Positions 53,985 through 62,349 of a stretch of 64,000 nucleotides of DNA are shown here, one piece after another. The stretch is from the NCBI RefSeq assembly GCF_001043025.1, contig NZ_JYLD01000008.1, positions 62,001-126,000 on the forward strand, written 5' to 3'. The DNA is from Pseudomonas helleri (GTDB lineage Bacteria; Pseudomonadota; Gammaproteobacteria; Pseudomonadales; Pseudomonadaceae). Both the position numbers and the translations under genes were made by a program. How positions within the stretch are numbered: the stretch's first letter is position 1; every line of letters begins with the position of its first letter. The notes beneath the pieces are model-generated. The model made no database searches. It was not told the origin of the DNA and saw nothing but the letters and a program-made list of their open reading frames with translations.

Positions 53985-54445
53985 CTGATTTTAATGAAGA
54001 GGCACTGGCTGAACAGGCGACCTTTGGTGCCGGTTGTTTTTGGGGCGCAGAGGCGTCGTTCCGGGCATTGCTGGGAGTGCTCGACAGCCGGGTGGGTTTT
54101 GCCCGCTTTGCCGAGGATGAGTCTGCGTTGATCGAGGTGGTACAGGTCGACTTCGATGCCCAGGTGATTACCTACGATCAACTGATTGCTCACTTCTGGA
54201 CCGTGCACGATCCCGCTTCTGTGGACCGTCAAGGTGCAGATGTCGGCATCAAATACCGCTCAGCGCTGTTTTTTGGGAGTGAAGAGCAGGCGAAGGTCGC
54301 ATCTGTTGCAAAGCAAGCGCTGGAGGCGTCGGGAACGTTGAGCCGGCCTGTCGCGACGGTAATCGTGCCGTTAGTTGAGTTTGTGCTGGCCGATGAGGAG
54401 CATCAGCAATACCTCGAAAAACATGGCGGCAGCTGTTCCATTTAA
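53981..54445 (+). CDS. MsrA-like peptide methionine (S)-sulfoxide reductase
   Basis: This 154-residue protein has the MsrA active-site motif GAGCFWGAEASFRALLGV (catalytic Cys19). HFWTVHDPASVDRQGADVGIKYRSALFF follows and a terminal EEHQQYLEKHGGSCSI with a probable resolving Cys. The usual GYTGG...YEEVC segment is replaced by GFARFAEDESALIEV, so it is a divergent, short MsrA paralogue. It may act on free methionine sulfoxide or a related sulfoxide. Its coupling to the methyltransferase and importer genes points to methionine salvage. It ends 4 nt into the converging diguanylate cyclase gene. Confidence 0.88.
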   Translation: MTDFNEEALAEQATFGAGCFWGAEASFRALLGVLDSRVGFARFAEDESALIEVVQVDFDAQVITYDQLIAHFWTVHDPASVDRQGADVGIKYRSALFFGSEEQAKVASVAKQALEASGTLSRPVATVIVPLVEFVLADEEHQQYLEKHGGSCSI

Positions 54446-55416
54446 TCCATTTCAGCAAAACAGATTGTGCGGTTACGCCCGTGTGCTTTGGCTTCATAGA
54501 CCGCTATATCGGCCTGCGCCAGTAGATGCTCAAGCAGTATTCCGGCTTCGTGTCCGTTCAGCGCCATGCTTGAAACACCGATGCTGACGGTGATGCTCTC
54601 ACCGGCCACCTGGACCCGGGAAATATGCTGGTGTACCCGCTTGGCCGCGCGTGTTGCGCCTTCAAGGTCCGAGTTGGGCAGCCACAGGGCAAACTCTTCG
54701 CCGCCATGGCGAATGACACTGTCCTGCGCGCGAGCACTGTCTAACAGTTGTTGGGCCACGTTGCGCAACACATTGTCGCCCTCGGCATGGCCAAACCGGT
54801 CGTTGATCTGCTTGAAAAAGTCGATGTCTATCAGCAACAAACTGCTGACCGATTGACTGTTTGCGGTGAGCATCCACTGTTTGACATTGCGCGTCAGGGC
54901 ACGCCTGTTGCCCAAGTTGGTCAGTGGGTCTGTCAGGCTCAGGTGGGCGAACTTGTCTGCTTTGATTCGGGCTTCTTGCGCATACTCGCTCAATTGAGCA
55001 TTGGCATACTGCAGTTCAGCGTTGACTTCAGTCAGTTGCAAGGCGGTCTCTTGGGCATGTTGGCGTGCCTTGAGCAACTCGGCTTCAAAGCGTTGTCGCT
55101 CTTTGGCGACGAAAAACACCCAGATCACCACCTTTTCGCTCTCGGTCTGACTGATCCGCGCGTTCGTCATCACCGGTAGCAGTTGCCCATTGGTGGTCAG
55201 CAATTGCAGGTACAGCTCGCTGAATTCACCATTTTTAAGCAGCATCGGCCAGGCATAGCTGTGCAGAAAAATACGCGAAGCGGGTGGGAAGTAACTGTCC
55301 AGATAATCGCAGTTTTCAGGCGCCACCAGTTGCCTGAAGTCCCGATTGGTATGCAGTACGTGACCATTACAGTTTGTGACTACTACCGGGCAGGGCAGCC
55401 GCTCAAGGTAAAACAC
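54442..55416 (-). CDS. PAS-GGDEF diguanylate cyclase paired with RsbQ
   Basis: This 324-residue cytoplasmic protein has a PAS domain (residues about 1-115, LPCPVVVTNCNGHVLHTNRDF...), a coiled coil (about 115-160) and a GGDEF domain. The active site is RHGGEEFALWLP and an inhibitory-site RAQD lies exactly five residues before it. It should make cyclic di-GMP under PAS control with product feedback. It starts with GTG, has AGGGAG 9 nt upstream, and overlaps the rsbQ-like gene by 14 nt. In Bacillus, RsbQ activates the PAS-phosphatase RsbP. Here the phosphatase output appears to be replaced by a cyclase. Confidence 0.9.
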   Translation of the reverse strand: MFYLERLPCPVVVTNCNGHVLHTNRDFRQLVAPENCDYLDSYFPPASRIFLHSYAWPMLLKNGEFSELYLQLLTTNGQLLPVMTNARISQTESEKVVIWVFFVAKERQRFEAELLKARQHAQETALQLTEVNAELQYANAQLSEYAQEARIKADKFAHLSLTDPLTNLGNRRALTRNVKQWMLTANSQSVSSLLLIDIDFFKQINDRFGHAEGDNVLRNVAQQLLDSARAQDSVIRHGGEEFALWLPNSDLEGATRAAKRVHQHISRVQVAGESITVSIGVSSMALNGHEAGILLEHLLAQADIAVYEAKAHGRNRTICFAEMD

Positions 55417-56233
55417 AACTGTCGCTCCCTGACAGATAGTGACGTATAGCCGAAGCCACCTGATCTGGGTGACTCATGTGGGCGCAATGCCCGGTGACGT
55501 CCAGAACTTGCAGGACGCTGTGTTTCAGATGTTTGTTCAGGTACTCCCCGACGGACAGGGGCACCAGCGTATCGCGGCGATGTTGCAGAATGAGGCTGGG
55601 TGTTGTGCAACGGCCCAGCGCTTGGCGAATGTCGGAGAAGAAAGTGGCCTGGGCGAATTGCCGCGCCATGACCGGGTCTGTTGAGCAGAAACTGCCTGCC
55701 AACTGAGCCGTGATCGGCGAATCTGCCTGTGAACCTGCCACGACGGGGGCAAAGTACTCTGCCCAACCGATGTAGTTTTGATCCATGAGGGCCAGCAACC
55801 CTTCGAGGTCTGCTCGCTCGAAGCCGCCACTATACGCGGGTGGGTCGTTCAAGAAACAGGGCGAAGGCCCCACCAGGACCATTTGTGAGAAAAGGTCAGG
55901 GCGTTGGATCGACGCCAGGATGCCGATGCTGCAACTGACGGAGTGCCCGACGAAGATCACGTCTTTGGACAGGCCCAAAGCGTCGCACACCTCGATCAGG
56001 TCCTGCGCATAACCGGCCAGCGAGCTGTACCTGAGCGCATCAAATGCTCGCGCATCCGAGCTGCCGCTGCCCACATAGTCGAATAATATTTGCCGGTGGG
56101 TGGTGGCAAACTCCGGCGTCAGGAGATGCCACATGTCCTGATTACAGCCAAATCCATGGGCGTAAATGATGACCGGTGCATCGGGGTTCGCGTGGGGCAA
56201 TTGCTTAACGTTGTTGCGCTGGATGATACCCAC
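55403..56233 (-). CDS. RsbQ-like alpha/beta hydrolase
   Basis: This 276-residue alpha/beta hydrolase follows Bacillus subtilis RsbQ closely: RNNVKQL..., AHGFGCNQDMW, ILFDYVGSGSSDARAF, catalytic serine in FVGHSVSCSIG, VGPSPCFLNDPPAYSGGFE, YIGWAEYFAP, FCSTDPVMARQFAQATFFSD and histidine in VTGHCAHMSHPDQ. RsbQ makes or presents a hydrophobic ligand to a PAS domain. The plant strigolactone/karrikin receptors D14/KAI2 belong to the same clan. The GTG start with GAGG 10 nt upstream gives the family length. A longer frame opens at an unlikely TTG. The next gene encodes its PAS-domain partner. Confidence 0.92.
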   Translation of the reverse strand: MGIIQRNNVKQLPHANPDAPVIIYAHGFGCNQDMWHLLTPEFATTHRQILFDYVGSGSSDARAFDALRYSSLAGYAQDLIEVCDALGLSKDVIFVGHSVSCSIGILASIQRPDLFSQMVLVGPSPCFLNDPPAYSGGFERADLEGLLALMDQNYIGWAEYFAPVVAGSQADSPITAQLAGSFCSTDPVMARQFAQATFFSDIRQALGRCTTPSLILQHRRDTLVPLSVGEYLNKHLKHSVLQVLDVTGHCAHMSHPDQVASAIRHYLSGSDSCVLP

Positions 56234-56384
56234 TTCTGCAACACCTCTGTTAAGGGGGCGGTGATCAGAGGCCACAACACAGTCCAAGGTTTGTGTCGAC
56301 AATATGGCGTCAGTAACGCGTCAGTATAACGAGGGTGATGGCAAAACGGCATCCTTGGCTGGGATGCCCGCGAAATCAACAGAT

Positions 56385-56414
56385 CGCAGCCTGCAACTTT
56401 ACTTGCAGGCTGCG
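56385..56414 (-). terminator. Terminator-like hairpin after the MFS pseudogene
   Basis: A 12-bp perfect stem CGCAGCCTGCAA / TTGCAGGCTGCG with a 6-nt loop lies 12 nt past the MFS stop. The following T-tract on the minus strand is weak (ATCTGTTGATTT). Confidence 0.6.
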
Positions 56415-56426
56415 TGAGGGCTCTCT

Positions 56427-57767
56427 CTATAAAGCGGCGGTGCACAAGGCGTGTTTTTTCTCCGGGCCTGGCACGTCATGAAGGGATATGCGCGATGTTT
56501 CTGGCAGTGCCAAGCCGCCTGCCAGGGCGAGTACCGCAACGGCCATCAGGTAAAACGCTGGCGACAGATTACTGCCGGTGGTGCTGATGAGCCAGGTGGC
56601 TACCAGCGGTGCGGTACCGCCAAACAAGGTGTAGGCCATGTTGTAGGTGATGGCCGAGGCGGTGTAGCGGGTGCGGGTCGGGAAGGTTTCCGAGAGCAGG
56701 GCGGCGGTCACCACGCCACACAGCACCGCGCCAATCGCCAGCAGCATGACGCCGATGACAGACGCCGCGAACCCGCCGGAGCTGGCCATCAGGAACGACG
56801 GGTACACGGCAACGATCAGCAGCGCTCAGGCGGTCATGACCGTGGCTCGACGCCCCACCCGGTCGGAATACAGCCCGGCCAGCGGGCAGATGGCGGCGGC
56901 GAAGATCAGGGCAATCAACGACACCAGCAAGGCCATGGCACGGCTCAAGCCGCCAGCCACTTGCAGGTAGGTGGCGAAGTAGGTGGTGAACATATAGAAC
57001 GATAACGCCGTCAGCGATACAAAGGCGCCCAGACAGCAGATGGCAGCCCCATGGTTGCGCAAGGTTTCTTTGAGTGGCGAATGGGCGACGTCGTGTTCTT
57101 CGGTGACCGCCTGGAACGCCGGGGTTTCATCCAGCTTATTGCGCATGTACAGGCCGACCAGCCCCAGTGGCGCGGCAATCAGAAACGGCACGCGCCAGCC
57201 CCAACTGCTCATGGCTTCTGCCGACAACGAAGCCTCAAGGGCATAAGCCGCAACGGCCGCTGCGGCGAAGGCGGAGAACGTCGACACCGGCACAAAGCTG
57301 CCGTACCAGGCCCGCTTATGGTCCGGCGCGTGCTCCATCAAATAAGCGCACGCGCCTGCGTATTCGCCGCCCGCTGAAAAGCCCTGGGCGCAACGGATCA
57401 GCGTCAACAGAATCGGCGCCATTACCCCGATAGCCGCATAGGTGGGCAGCACGCCGATCAGGGTGGTCGCCGCGGCCATCAGTAAAATGGTCATGGCCAG
57501 GGTTCGCTTGCGGCCGATGCGGTCGCCGAGCATGCCGAAAATTACCCCGCCCAGGGGGCGAAAGGCAAAGGCAACCGCGAACACGGCAAAGGTTTTGAGC
57601 AGCGCCGCACTGGCGTCTTCACTGGGAAAGAACTGCTGGGCGATGGTGGTTGCGAGAAAGCCATACACCGCGAAATCAAACCACTCGACAAAGTTGCCGA
57701 TCGAGGCCGCGACAATCACTTTTCTCAGCGTTTTAGGGCTGACGTGCCCGGTTGTGGTGCTGGTCAT
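56427..57767 (-). pseudogene. MHS-family MFS permease interrupted by an in-frame TGA
   Basis: The 447-codon frame encodes a twelve-helix metabolite:H+ symporter (KgtP/ShiA type: ASIGNFVEWFDFAVYGFLATTIAQQFFP, FRPLGGVIFGMLGDRIGRKRTL, RCAQGFSAGGEYAGACAYLMEH). After residue 313 (GRRATVMTA) a single TGA at 56826-56828 splits it. The downstream 133 codons (ALLIVAVYPSFLMASSGG...) continue in the same frame with normal helices and C-terminus. A TGC-to-TGA or TGG-to-TGA change would explain it. A sequencing error is also possible. It lies beside the itaconate-type operon and LysR gene and was probably that operon's dicarboxylate importer. Confidence 0.85.
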
Positions 57768-57851
57768 ATGAGCCTCGATAATGGATCCGTGATCGATCGA
57801 TTATCGGGGCAGCCCTGAGGGGGGAACGCTTCAAAAGTGCCCTCGACGTAT

Positions 57852-58760
57852 TCAGGAACGACGCTGGGCCTTGTCAGTTTGTGTCAAAAAAATAGTGATC
57901 AAGGCGCGGATCACTGCGGGCAACGCTTCCAGGTCGCGGACCAGAATGCTGCGCTCACGTACGCGCCAAGGTTCATCGAGTTCGACGATGTGCAAGCCCA
58001 TGGTGTGCTGATGACGCCGGGCCGAGGATTCCGGCAGGATCGCCAGGCCGACTCCGGCTTCAACCATGCGGCACATGGCCTCGAAGCTGTAGACCTTGAT
58101 GCGCATATTCAACGTCTGGCCGCTCAGAGCGACTTGTTCATTCAAAAAGCGCAGCAGCGTGGTGCCTTCATGCAAGCCGATGTGGGGATAGGCCAGGGTC
58201 TCGGTCAATTTGACCTTTTTGCGTGCTGCCAGTGGATGGTCGAGCGGGGTGACCAGAATCAACTGGTCGGTGCTGAAATGGATGACCTGCAAGCCATCTG
58301 CCTTGATCGGCCCGGCGATGATGCCCAGGTCGGTGGAGCCGTCCATTACGCCGCGCACGATGTCACGACTGAGTCGCTCCTGAAGGTCGACGGTAACGCC
58401 CGGTCGTTCAGCGAGAAACCCGGCAAGGATTTCCGGCAAGAATTCGGTCGCGGCCGTGGTGTTGGCGAAGATCTTGATATGCCCGCTGGCTTCGGCTCCG
58501 TACTCGGTGAACTCGTTTTTCATGTAGTCCACCTGGCGCATGATCACCCGCGCATGGTGCAAAAACAGCTTGCCTGCGGGTGTCAGTTCTACACCCCGGC
58601 TGTCACGGTACAGCAGGCGGCTGGCCAGGCTTTCTTCCAGGCTTTTGATGCGCGCACTGGCCGCCGCAGGGGACATGAACGCCTTGCGCGCGCCTTGGGT
58701 CATGCTGGGGGATTCGGCGATTTGAATGAACAGGCGCAGGTCGACTAAATCGAAGTGCAT
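57852..58760 (-). CDS. LysR-family regulator of the itaconate-type operon
   Basis: This 302-residue LysR regulator has an N-terminal winged helix (LVDLRLFIQIAESPSMTQGARKAFMSPAAASARIKSLEESLASRLLYRDSRGVELTPAG). The effector domain follows (GHIKIFANTTAATEFLPEIL). It is divergent from ich, which matches the position of the LysR gene PA0877 (ripR) beside the P. aeruginosa itaconate operon. A palindrome TTTTAGC-N7-GCTAAAA in the intergenic region is its probable binding site. Confidence 0.92.
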   Translation of the reverse strand: MHFDLVDLRLFIQIAESPSMTQGARKAFMSPAAASARIKSLEESLASRLLYRDSRGVELTPAGKLFLHHARVIMRQVDYMKNEFTEYGAEASGHIKIFANTTAATEFLPEILAGFLAERPGVTVDLQERLSRDIVRGVMDGSTDLGIIAGPIKADGLQVIHFSTDQLILVTPLDHPLAARKKVKLTETLAYPHIGLHEGTTLLRFLNEQVALSGQTLNMRIKVYSFEAMCRMVEAGVGLAILPESSARRHQHTMGLHIVELDEPWRVRERSILVRDLEALPAVIRALITIFLTQTDKAQRRS

Positions 58761-58858
58761 GGCAGATTTCCGCTGGGTGTGAGTGCTGACCTACAACATT
58801 GGCGTTAAGCAAATCCGAACGCCCCCTTACGAAAACGCAGATTCACAGATCACCGGGC

Positions 58859-58879
58859 TTTTAGCAATCTTGGCTAAAA
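58859..58879. promoter_or_regulatory. LysR-type palindrome TTTTAGC-N7-GCTAAAA upstream of ich
   Basis: Perfect 7-bp arms contain a T-N11-A core and lie 24 nt before the ich start in the divergent lysR-ich gap. It is the likely operator for the adjacent LysR protein, although it is close to the start codon. Confidence 0.55.
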
Positions 58880-58902
58880 CAACAAGCCACGGGATATTAC
58901 CG

Positions 58903-59730
58903 ATGAGCGATAACGAACTGTCCACCTGGATCGGTCGTACTGAAGAGATCCACGATCACATCAGTCTCAACCTGGTCACCCGCATCGCCGCGACGTTGGG
59001 CGAGCGTGTGCCACACGCTGGCGAGCCCTTACCTGCGCTGTGGCAATGGTGCTTCTTCCAGCCGGCCGTTGAGGCGAGCGGCCTGGGCGGCGACGGGCAT
59101 CCGGCCCGGGGTGGTTTTCTGCCCCCGGCGCACAACCGCAACCGCATGTGGGCGGGTGGGCGTTTTGAGTTTTACGCACCACTGAAAGTGGGTGCTGACG
59201 CAACGCGGATTTCCACCATCACCAACGTGCAGGAAAAACACGGCAAGACCGGTTCGCTGCTGTTTGTCACGGTCCAGCATGACTACCTGCAAGACGGCCA
59301 ACTGGCGATCCGTGAAGAGCAGGACATCGTCTACCGCGAACCGACGCCGCCTAAATTGAGCAGCGGCGAGCCGTTGCCTGCTGGCACTTGGCAGGAGTCG
59401 GTCGACCCTGATCCAACCCTGCTGTTCCGCTATTCCGCCGTCACCTTCAATGGTCACCGCATTCACTATGACTGGCCTTACGCGACGCAAACTGAGGGCT
59501 ATCCGGGGTTGGTGGTGCACGGGCCGTTAATCGCCACGCTGGCACTGCGGGCATTTTGCCGCGCCAATCCGGATGCGCGTTTACGCGGTTTTACGTATCG
59601 CGGCCTGCGCCCATTGATTGCCCCGCAGCCCTTTGTCGTGGGCGGGCGTGTCAGCGCTCAGGGCAAGGCGCAAGTGTGGGCAGGCAATGCACAGGGCATC
59701 GCCCAGCAAGGCGAAGTGACCTTCGACTGA
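58903..59730 (+). CDS. ich: Itaconyl-CoA/mesaconyl-CoA hydratase (FAS1-like dehydratase)
   Basis: This 275-residue HTD2/MaoC-type double hot-dog protein contains WQWCFFQPAVEASGLGGDGHPARGGFLPPAHNRNRMWAGGRFEF and, in the second half, FRYSAVTFNGHRIHYDWPYATQTEGYPGLVVHGPL (hydratase motif with catalytic Asp/His). It corresponds to Ich (PA0878), which hydrates itaconyl-CoA to citramalyl-CoA. The start MSDNELSTWIG was chosen by the position of the family N-terminus and GGGA upstream. It is the first gene of a plus-strand operon. Confidence 0.88.
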   Translation: MSDNELSTWIGRTEEIHDHISLNLVTRIAATLGERVPHAGEPLPALWQWCFFQPAVEASGLGGDGHPARGGFLPPAHNRNRMWAGGRFEFYAPLKVGADATRISTITNVQEKHGKTGSLLFVTVQHDYLQDGQLAIREEQDIVYREPTPPKLSSGEPLPAGTWQESVDPDPTLLFRYSAVTFNGHRIHYDWPYATQTEGYPGLVVHGPLIATLALRAFCRANPDARLRGFTYRGLRPLIAPQPFVVGGRVSAQGKAQVWAGNAQGIAQQGEVTFD

Positions 59731-59769
59731 CCGTGGCATTCAGCACAATAAATACAACAAGGACCTGAG

Positions 59770-60933
59770 ATGAATCCGTATCTGAACGACGATTACAACG
59801 CCATTCGCGAGGGCGTGCGCGCCTTGTGCGCCGAGTTCCCGGCCGAGTACTGGCGCAAGATCGACGAAGAAAAGGGCTTTCCTGAAGCGTTTGTGGCCGC
59901 CATGACCGAGGCGGGCTGGTTGTCGGCAATGATCCCCGAAGCCTACGGCGGCTCGGGTTTGGGCCTGGCCGAAGCGTCGATCATTCTCGAAGAAGTGAAC
60001 CACTGTGGCGGCAACTCCGGCACCGTGCATGGCCAGATGTACAACATGTTTACCTTGCTGCGCCATGGTAGCGAAGAGCAAAAAAGTCATTACCTGCCCA
60101 AGCTGGCCAGCGGCGAGTTGCGCTTGCAGTCCATGGGCGTGACTGAGCCCACCACCGGCACCGACACCACCAAGATCAAGACCACCGCCGTGCGCCGTGG
60201 CGATAAATATGTGATCAACGGGCAGAAGGTCTGGATCTCGCGGATTCAGCACTCGGACCTGATGATCTTGCTGGCGCGCACCACGCCGCTGGCTGAGGTC
60301 GAGAGAAAGGCCGATGGCATGTCGATTTTCCTTGTCGACTTGCGCGAAGCCATCGGCAACGGCCTGACCGTGCAGCCGATTGCCAACATGGTCAATCACG
60401 AAACCAACGAGCTGTTTTTCGACAACCTGGAAATCCCGGCCAGCAGCCTGATTGGCGAAGAGGGCAAGGGCTTTCGCTACATTCTCGACGGCCTTAATGC
60501 CGAACGTACGCTGATCGCCGCCGAGTGCATCGGTGATGGCCGCTGGTTCAACGAAAAGTCTGCGCAGTACGCCCGTGATCGCGTGGTGTTTGGCCGTCCG
60601 ATTGGCCAGAACCAGGGCGTGCAGTTCCCGATTGCCGAAGCCCATATCGAGCTGGAAGCCGCCGACCTGATGCGCTGGCGTGCCTGTGACGAGTACGACA
60701 ACGGGCGCAACGCGGGGGCGGCGGCGAACATGGCCAAGTACCTCGCGGCCAAGGCCAGTTGGGAGGCGGCCAACGCGTGCATGCAAACCCATGGCGGCTT
60801 CGGTTTTGCCAACGAATACGACGTTGAGCGCAAGTTTCGCGAGACCCGCCTGTACCAGGTGGCGCCTATTTCCACCAACCTGATCTTGTCTTACGTGGCT
60901 GAGCATTTGCTTGAACTGCCGCGTTCTTTCTGA
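59770..60933 (+). CDS. Acyl-CoA dehydrogenase-like protein of the itaconate-type operon
   Basis: This 387-residue acyl-CoA dehydrogenase fold protein contains WLSAMIPEAYGGSGLGLAEAS, MGVTEPTTGTDTTKIKTTA (FAD region) and MQTHGGFGFANEYDVERKFRETRLYQVAP. At the place where most family members have the catalytic YEG(T/S) glutamate it reads LYQVAPIST, so the base must lie elsewhere or the chemistry differs. It corresponds in position to PA0879. GGACC precedes the ATG. Its role in itaconate use is not established. It may serve a related methyl-branched dicarboxylate. Confidence 0.9.
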   Translation: MNPYLNDDYNAIREGVRALCAEFPAEYWRKIDEEKGFPEAFVAAMTEAGWLSAMIPEAYGGSGLGLAEASIILEEVNHCGGNSGTVHGQMYNMFTLLRHGSEEQKSHYLPKLASGELRLQSMGVTEPTTGTDTTKIKTTAVRRGDKYVINGQKVWISRIQHSDLMILLARTTPLAEVERKADGMSIFLVDLREAIGNGLTVQPIANMVNHETNELFFDNLEIPASSLIGEEGKGFRYILDGLNAERTLIAAECIGDGRWFNEKSAQYARDRVVFGRPIGQNQGVQFPIAEAHIELEAADLMRWRACDEYDNGRNAGAAANMAKYLAAKASWEAANACMQTHGGFGFANEYDVERKFRETRLYQVAPISTNLILSYVAEHLLELPRSF

Positions 60934-60966
60934 CCACGGTCTTTCGTCTTTCATGGGGAACGCTGC

Positions 60967-62349
60967 ATGAGTCAGCACACGCAAGCGCTTACAGAATTTT
61001 TGGCCAATTTGCATTACACGCAATTGCCTGAAGCGGTCATTGATCGCACTGAAGAGTTGTTTCTCGACTGGCTGGGCTCAGCACTGGCCAGCCAGGGCAT
61101 GCACCCGATTCCGCTGTTCGAGCGCTATGCCGCGATGATGGGCCCGGCCAGCGGCCCGTCCGGTATTTTGGTCAACGGCAAAACCAGTTCTGCGTATTTC
61201 GCCGCATTGGTCAATGGCGCCAGCTCGCACCTGGTTGAGCAGGATGACCTGCACAACAGTTCGGTGCTGCACCCGGCGACCGTGGTGTTCCCGGCAGTGC
61301 TGGCGGCGGCTCAGGCACTGGGTAAAACCGGGCGCGAATTGATCGTTGCGGCGGTGGCCGGGTATGAAGCGGGCATTCGTATCGGTGAATTCCTCGGGCG
61401 CTCGCACTACCGCATCTTCCACACCACCGCCACGGTAGGCACGCTAGCGGCGGCGGTGGGTGTTGGCAAGTTGATGGACTTTACCCAGGAACAATTCACC
61501 CACGTACTCGGCACGGCCGGTACCCAGTCGGCAGGCTTGTGGGAGTTCTTGCGTGACGCCGCAGACTCCAAACAATTGCACACTGCCAAAGCCGCTGCCG
61601 ATGGCCTGCTGGCAGCCTACCTGACGGCTGAAGGGCTGAGCGGCGCACAGAACATTCTGGAAGGCGAGCAGGGCATGGCGGCCGGTATGTCCAGCGATGC
61701 GCAGCCAGGCAAGTTGTCAGACGGTTTGGGCACACGCTGGGCGCTGGTAGAAACCTCGTTCAAGTTTCACGCCTCGTGCCGACACACGCATCCGGCCGCC
61801 GATGCACTGCTGGCGCTGATGCAGCGCGAGCAACTAGGCGCTGAGGACATCGCAGGGGTCACCACGCGCGTGCATCAGGGCGCCATCGATGTACTGGGCC
61901 GCGTGCAGGTGCCGCAGACCGTGCATCAGGCCAAGTTTTCCATGGGCACGGTGCTGGGTTTGATCGCTGTGTATGGCAAGGCCGGATTGCCGGAGTTTCA
62001 TCAATACGCGCTGACCGATTCGCGGGTGAGCGATGTGCGCGACAAGGTGCGCATGGTGCTGGACGAGGAAGTCGACGGGGCGTATCCGCAACGCTGGCTG
62101 GGCCGGGTCGAGGTCACCACGCTGGCCGGTCAGACCTTGCACGGGCGCATCGACGAGCCCAAGGGCGATCCGGGCAATACCCTGAGCCGCGCTGAACTGG
62201 AAGACAAATTTCGCCGCCTGCTGGCGTTCTCCGGGGCACGCACTGACGAGCAGGCGACTGGCCTGATCGGGCTGGTCTGGAACCTGCGCGAACTCGATGA
62301 CTTGAGCGCGTTGACGCGAACCACAACTTTTGCCGGGAGCGCAGCATGA
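60967..62349 (+). CDS. MmgE/PrpD family protein
   Basis: This 460-residue protein of the 2-methylcitrate dehydratase/cis-aconitate decarboxylase superfamily contains FLDWLGSALASQGMHP, NGASSHLVEQDDLHNSSVLHPATVVFPAVLA and FHASCRHTHPAADALLAL (conserved active-site residues). Members dehydrate 2-methylcitrate or decarboxylate cis-aconitate. The P. aeruginosa counterpart is PA0881 in the itaconate operon. Its precise substrate there is uncertain. It starts 33 nt after the dehydrogenase gene and overlaps the CoA-transferase gene by 4 nt. Confidence 0.9.
   Translation: MSQHTQALTEFLANLHYTQLPEAVIDRTEELFLDWLGSALASQGMHPIPLFERYAAMMGPASGPSGILVNGKTSSAYFAALVNGASSHLVEQDDLHNSSVLHPATVVFPAVLAAAQALGKTGRELIVAAVAGYEAGIRIGEFLGRSHYRIFHTTATVGTLAAAVGVGKLMDFTQEQFTHVLGTAGTQSAGLWEFLRDAADSKQLHTAKAAADGLLAAYLTAEGLSGAQNILEGEQGMAAGMSSDAQPGKLSDGLGTRWALVETSFKFHASCRHTHPAADALLALMQREQLGAEDIAGVTTRVHQGAIDVLGRVQVPQTVHQAKFSMGTVLGLIAVYGKAGLPEFHQYALTDSRVSDVRDKVRMVLDEEVDGAYPQRWLGRVEVTTLAGQTLHGRIDEPKGDPGNTLSRAELEDKFRRLLAFSGARTDEQATGLIGLVWNLRELDDLSALTRTTTFAGSAA

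Noticed and set aside
56826..56828. TGA in the MFS gene as a selenocysteine codon
   Set aside because: MHS permeases are not selenoproteins, and I see no obvious stem-loop directly after the codon. A nonsense mutation or sequencing error is simpler.
59740..61023. 427-codon minus-strand frame over the acyl-CoA dehydrogenase gene
   Set aside because: It is a shadow of a conserved enzyme gene within a clear plus-strand operon.
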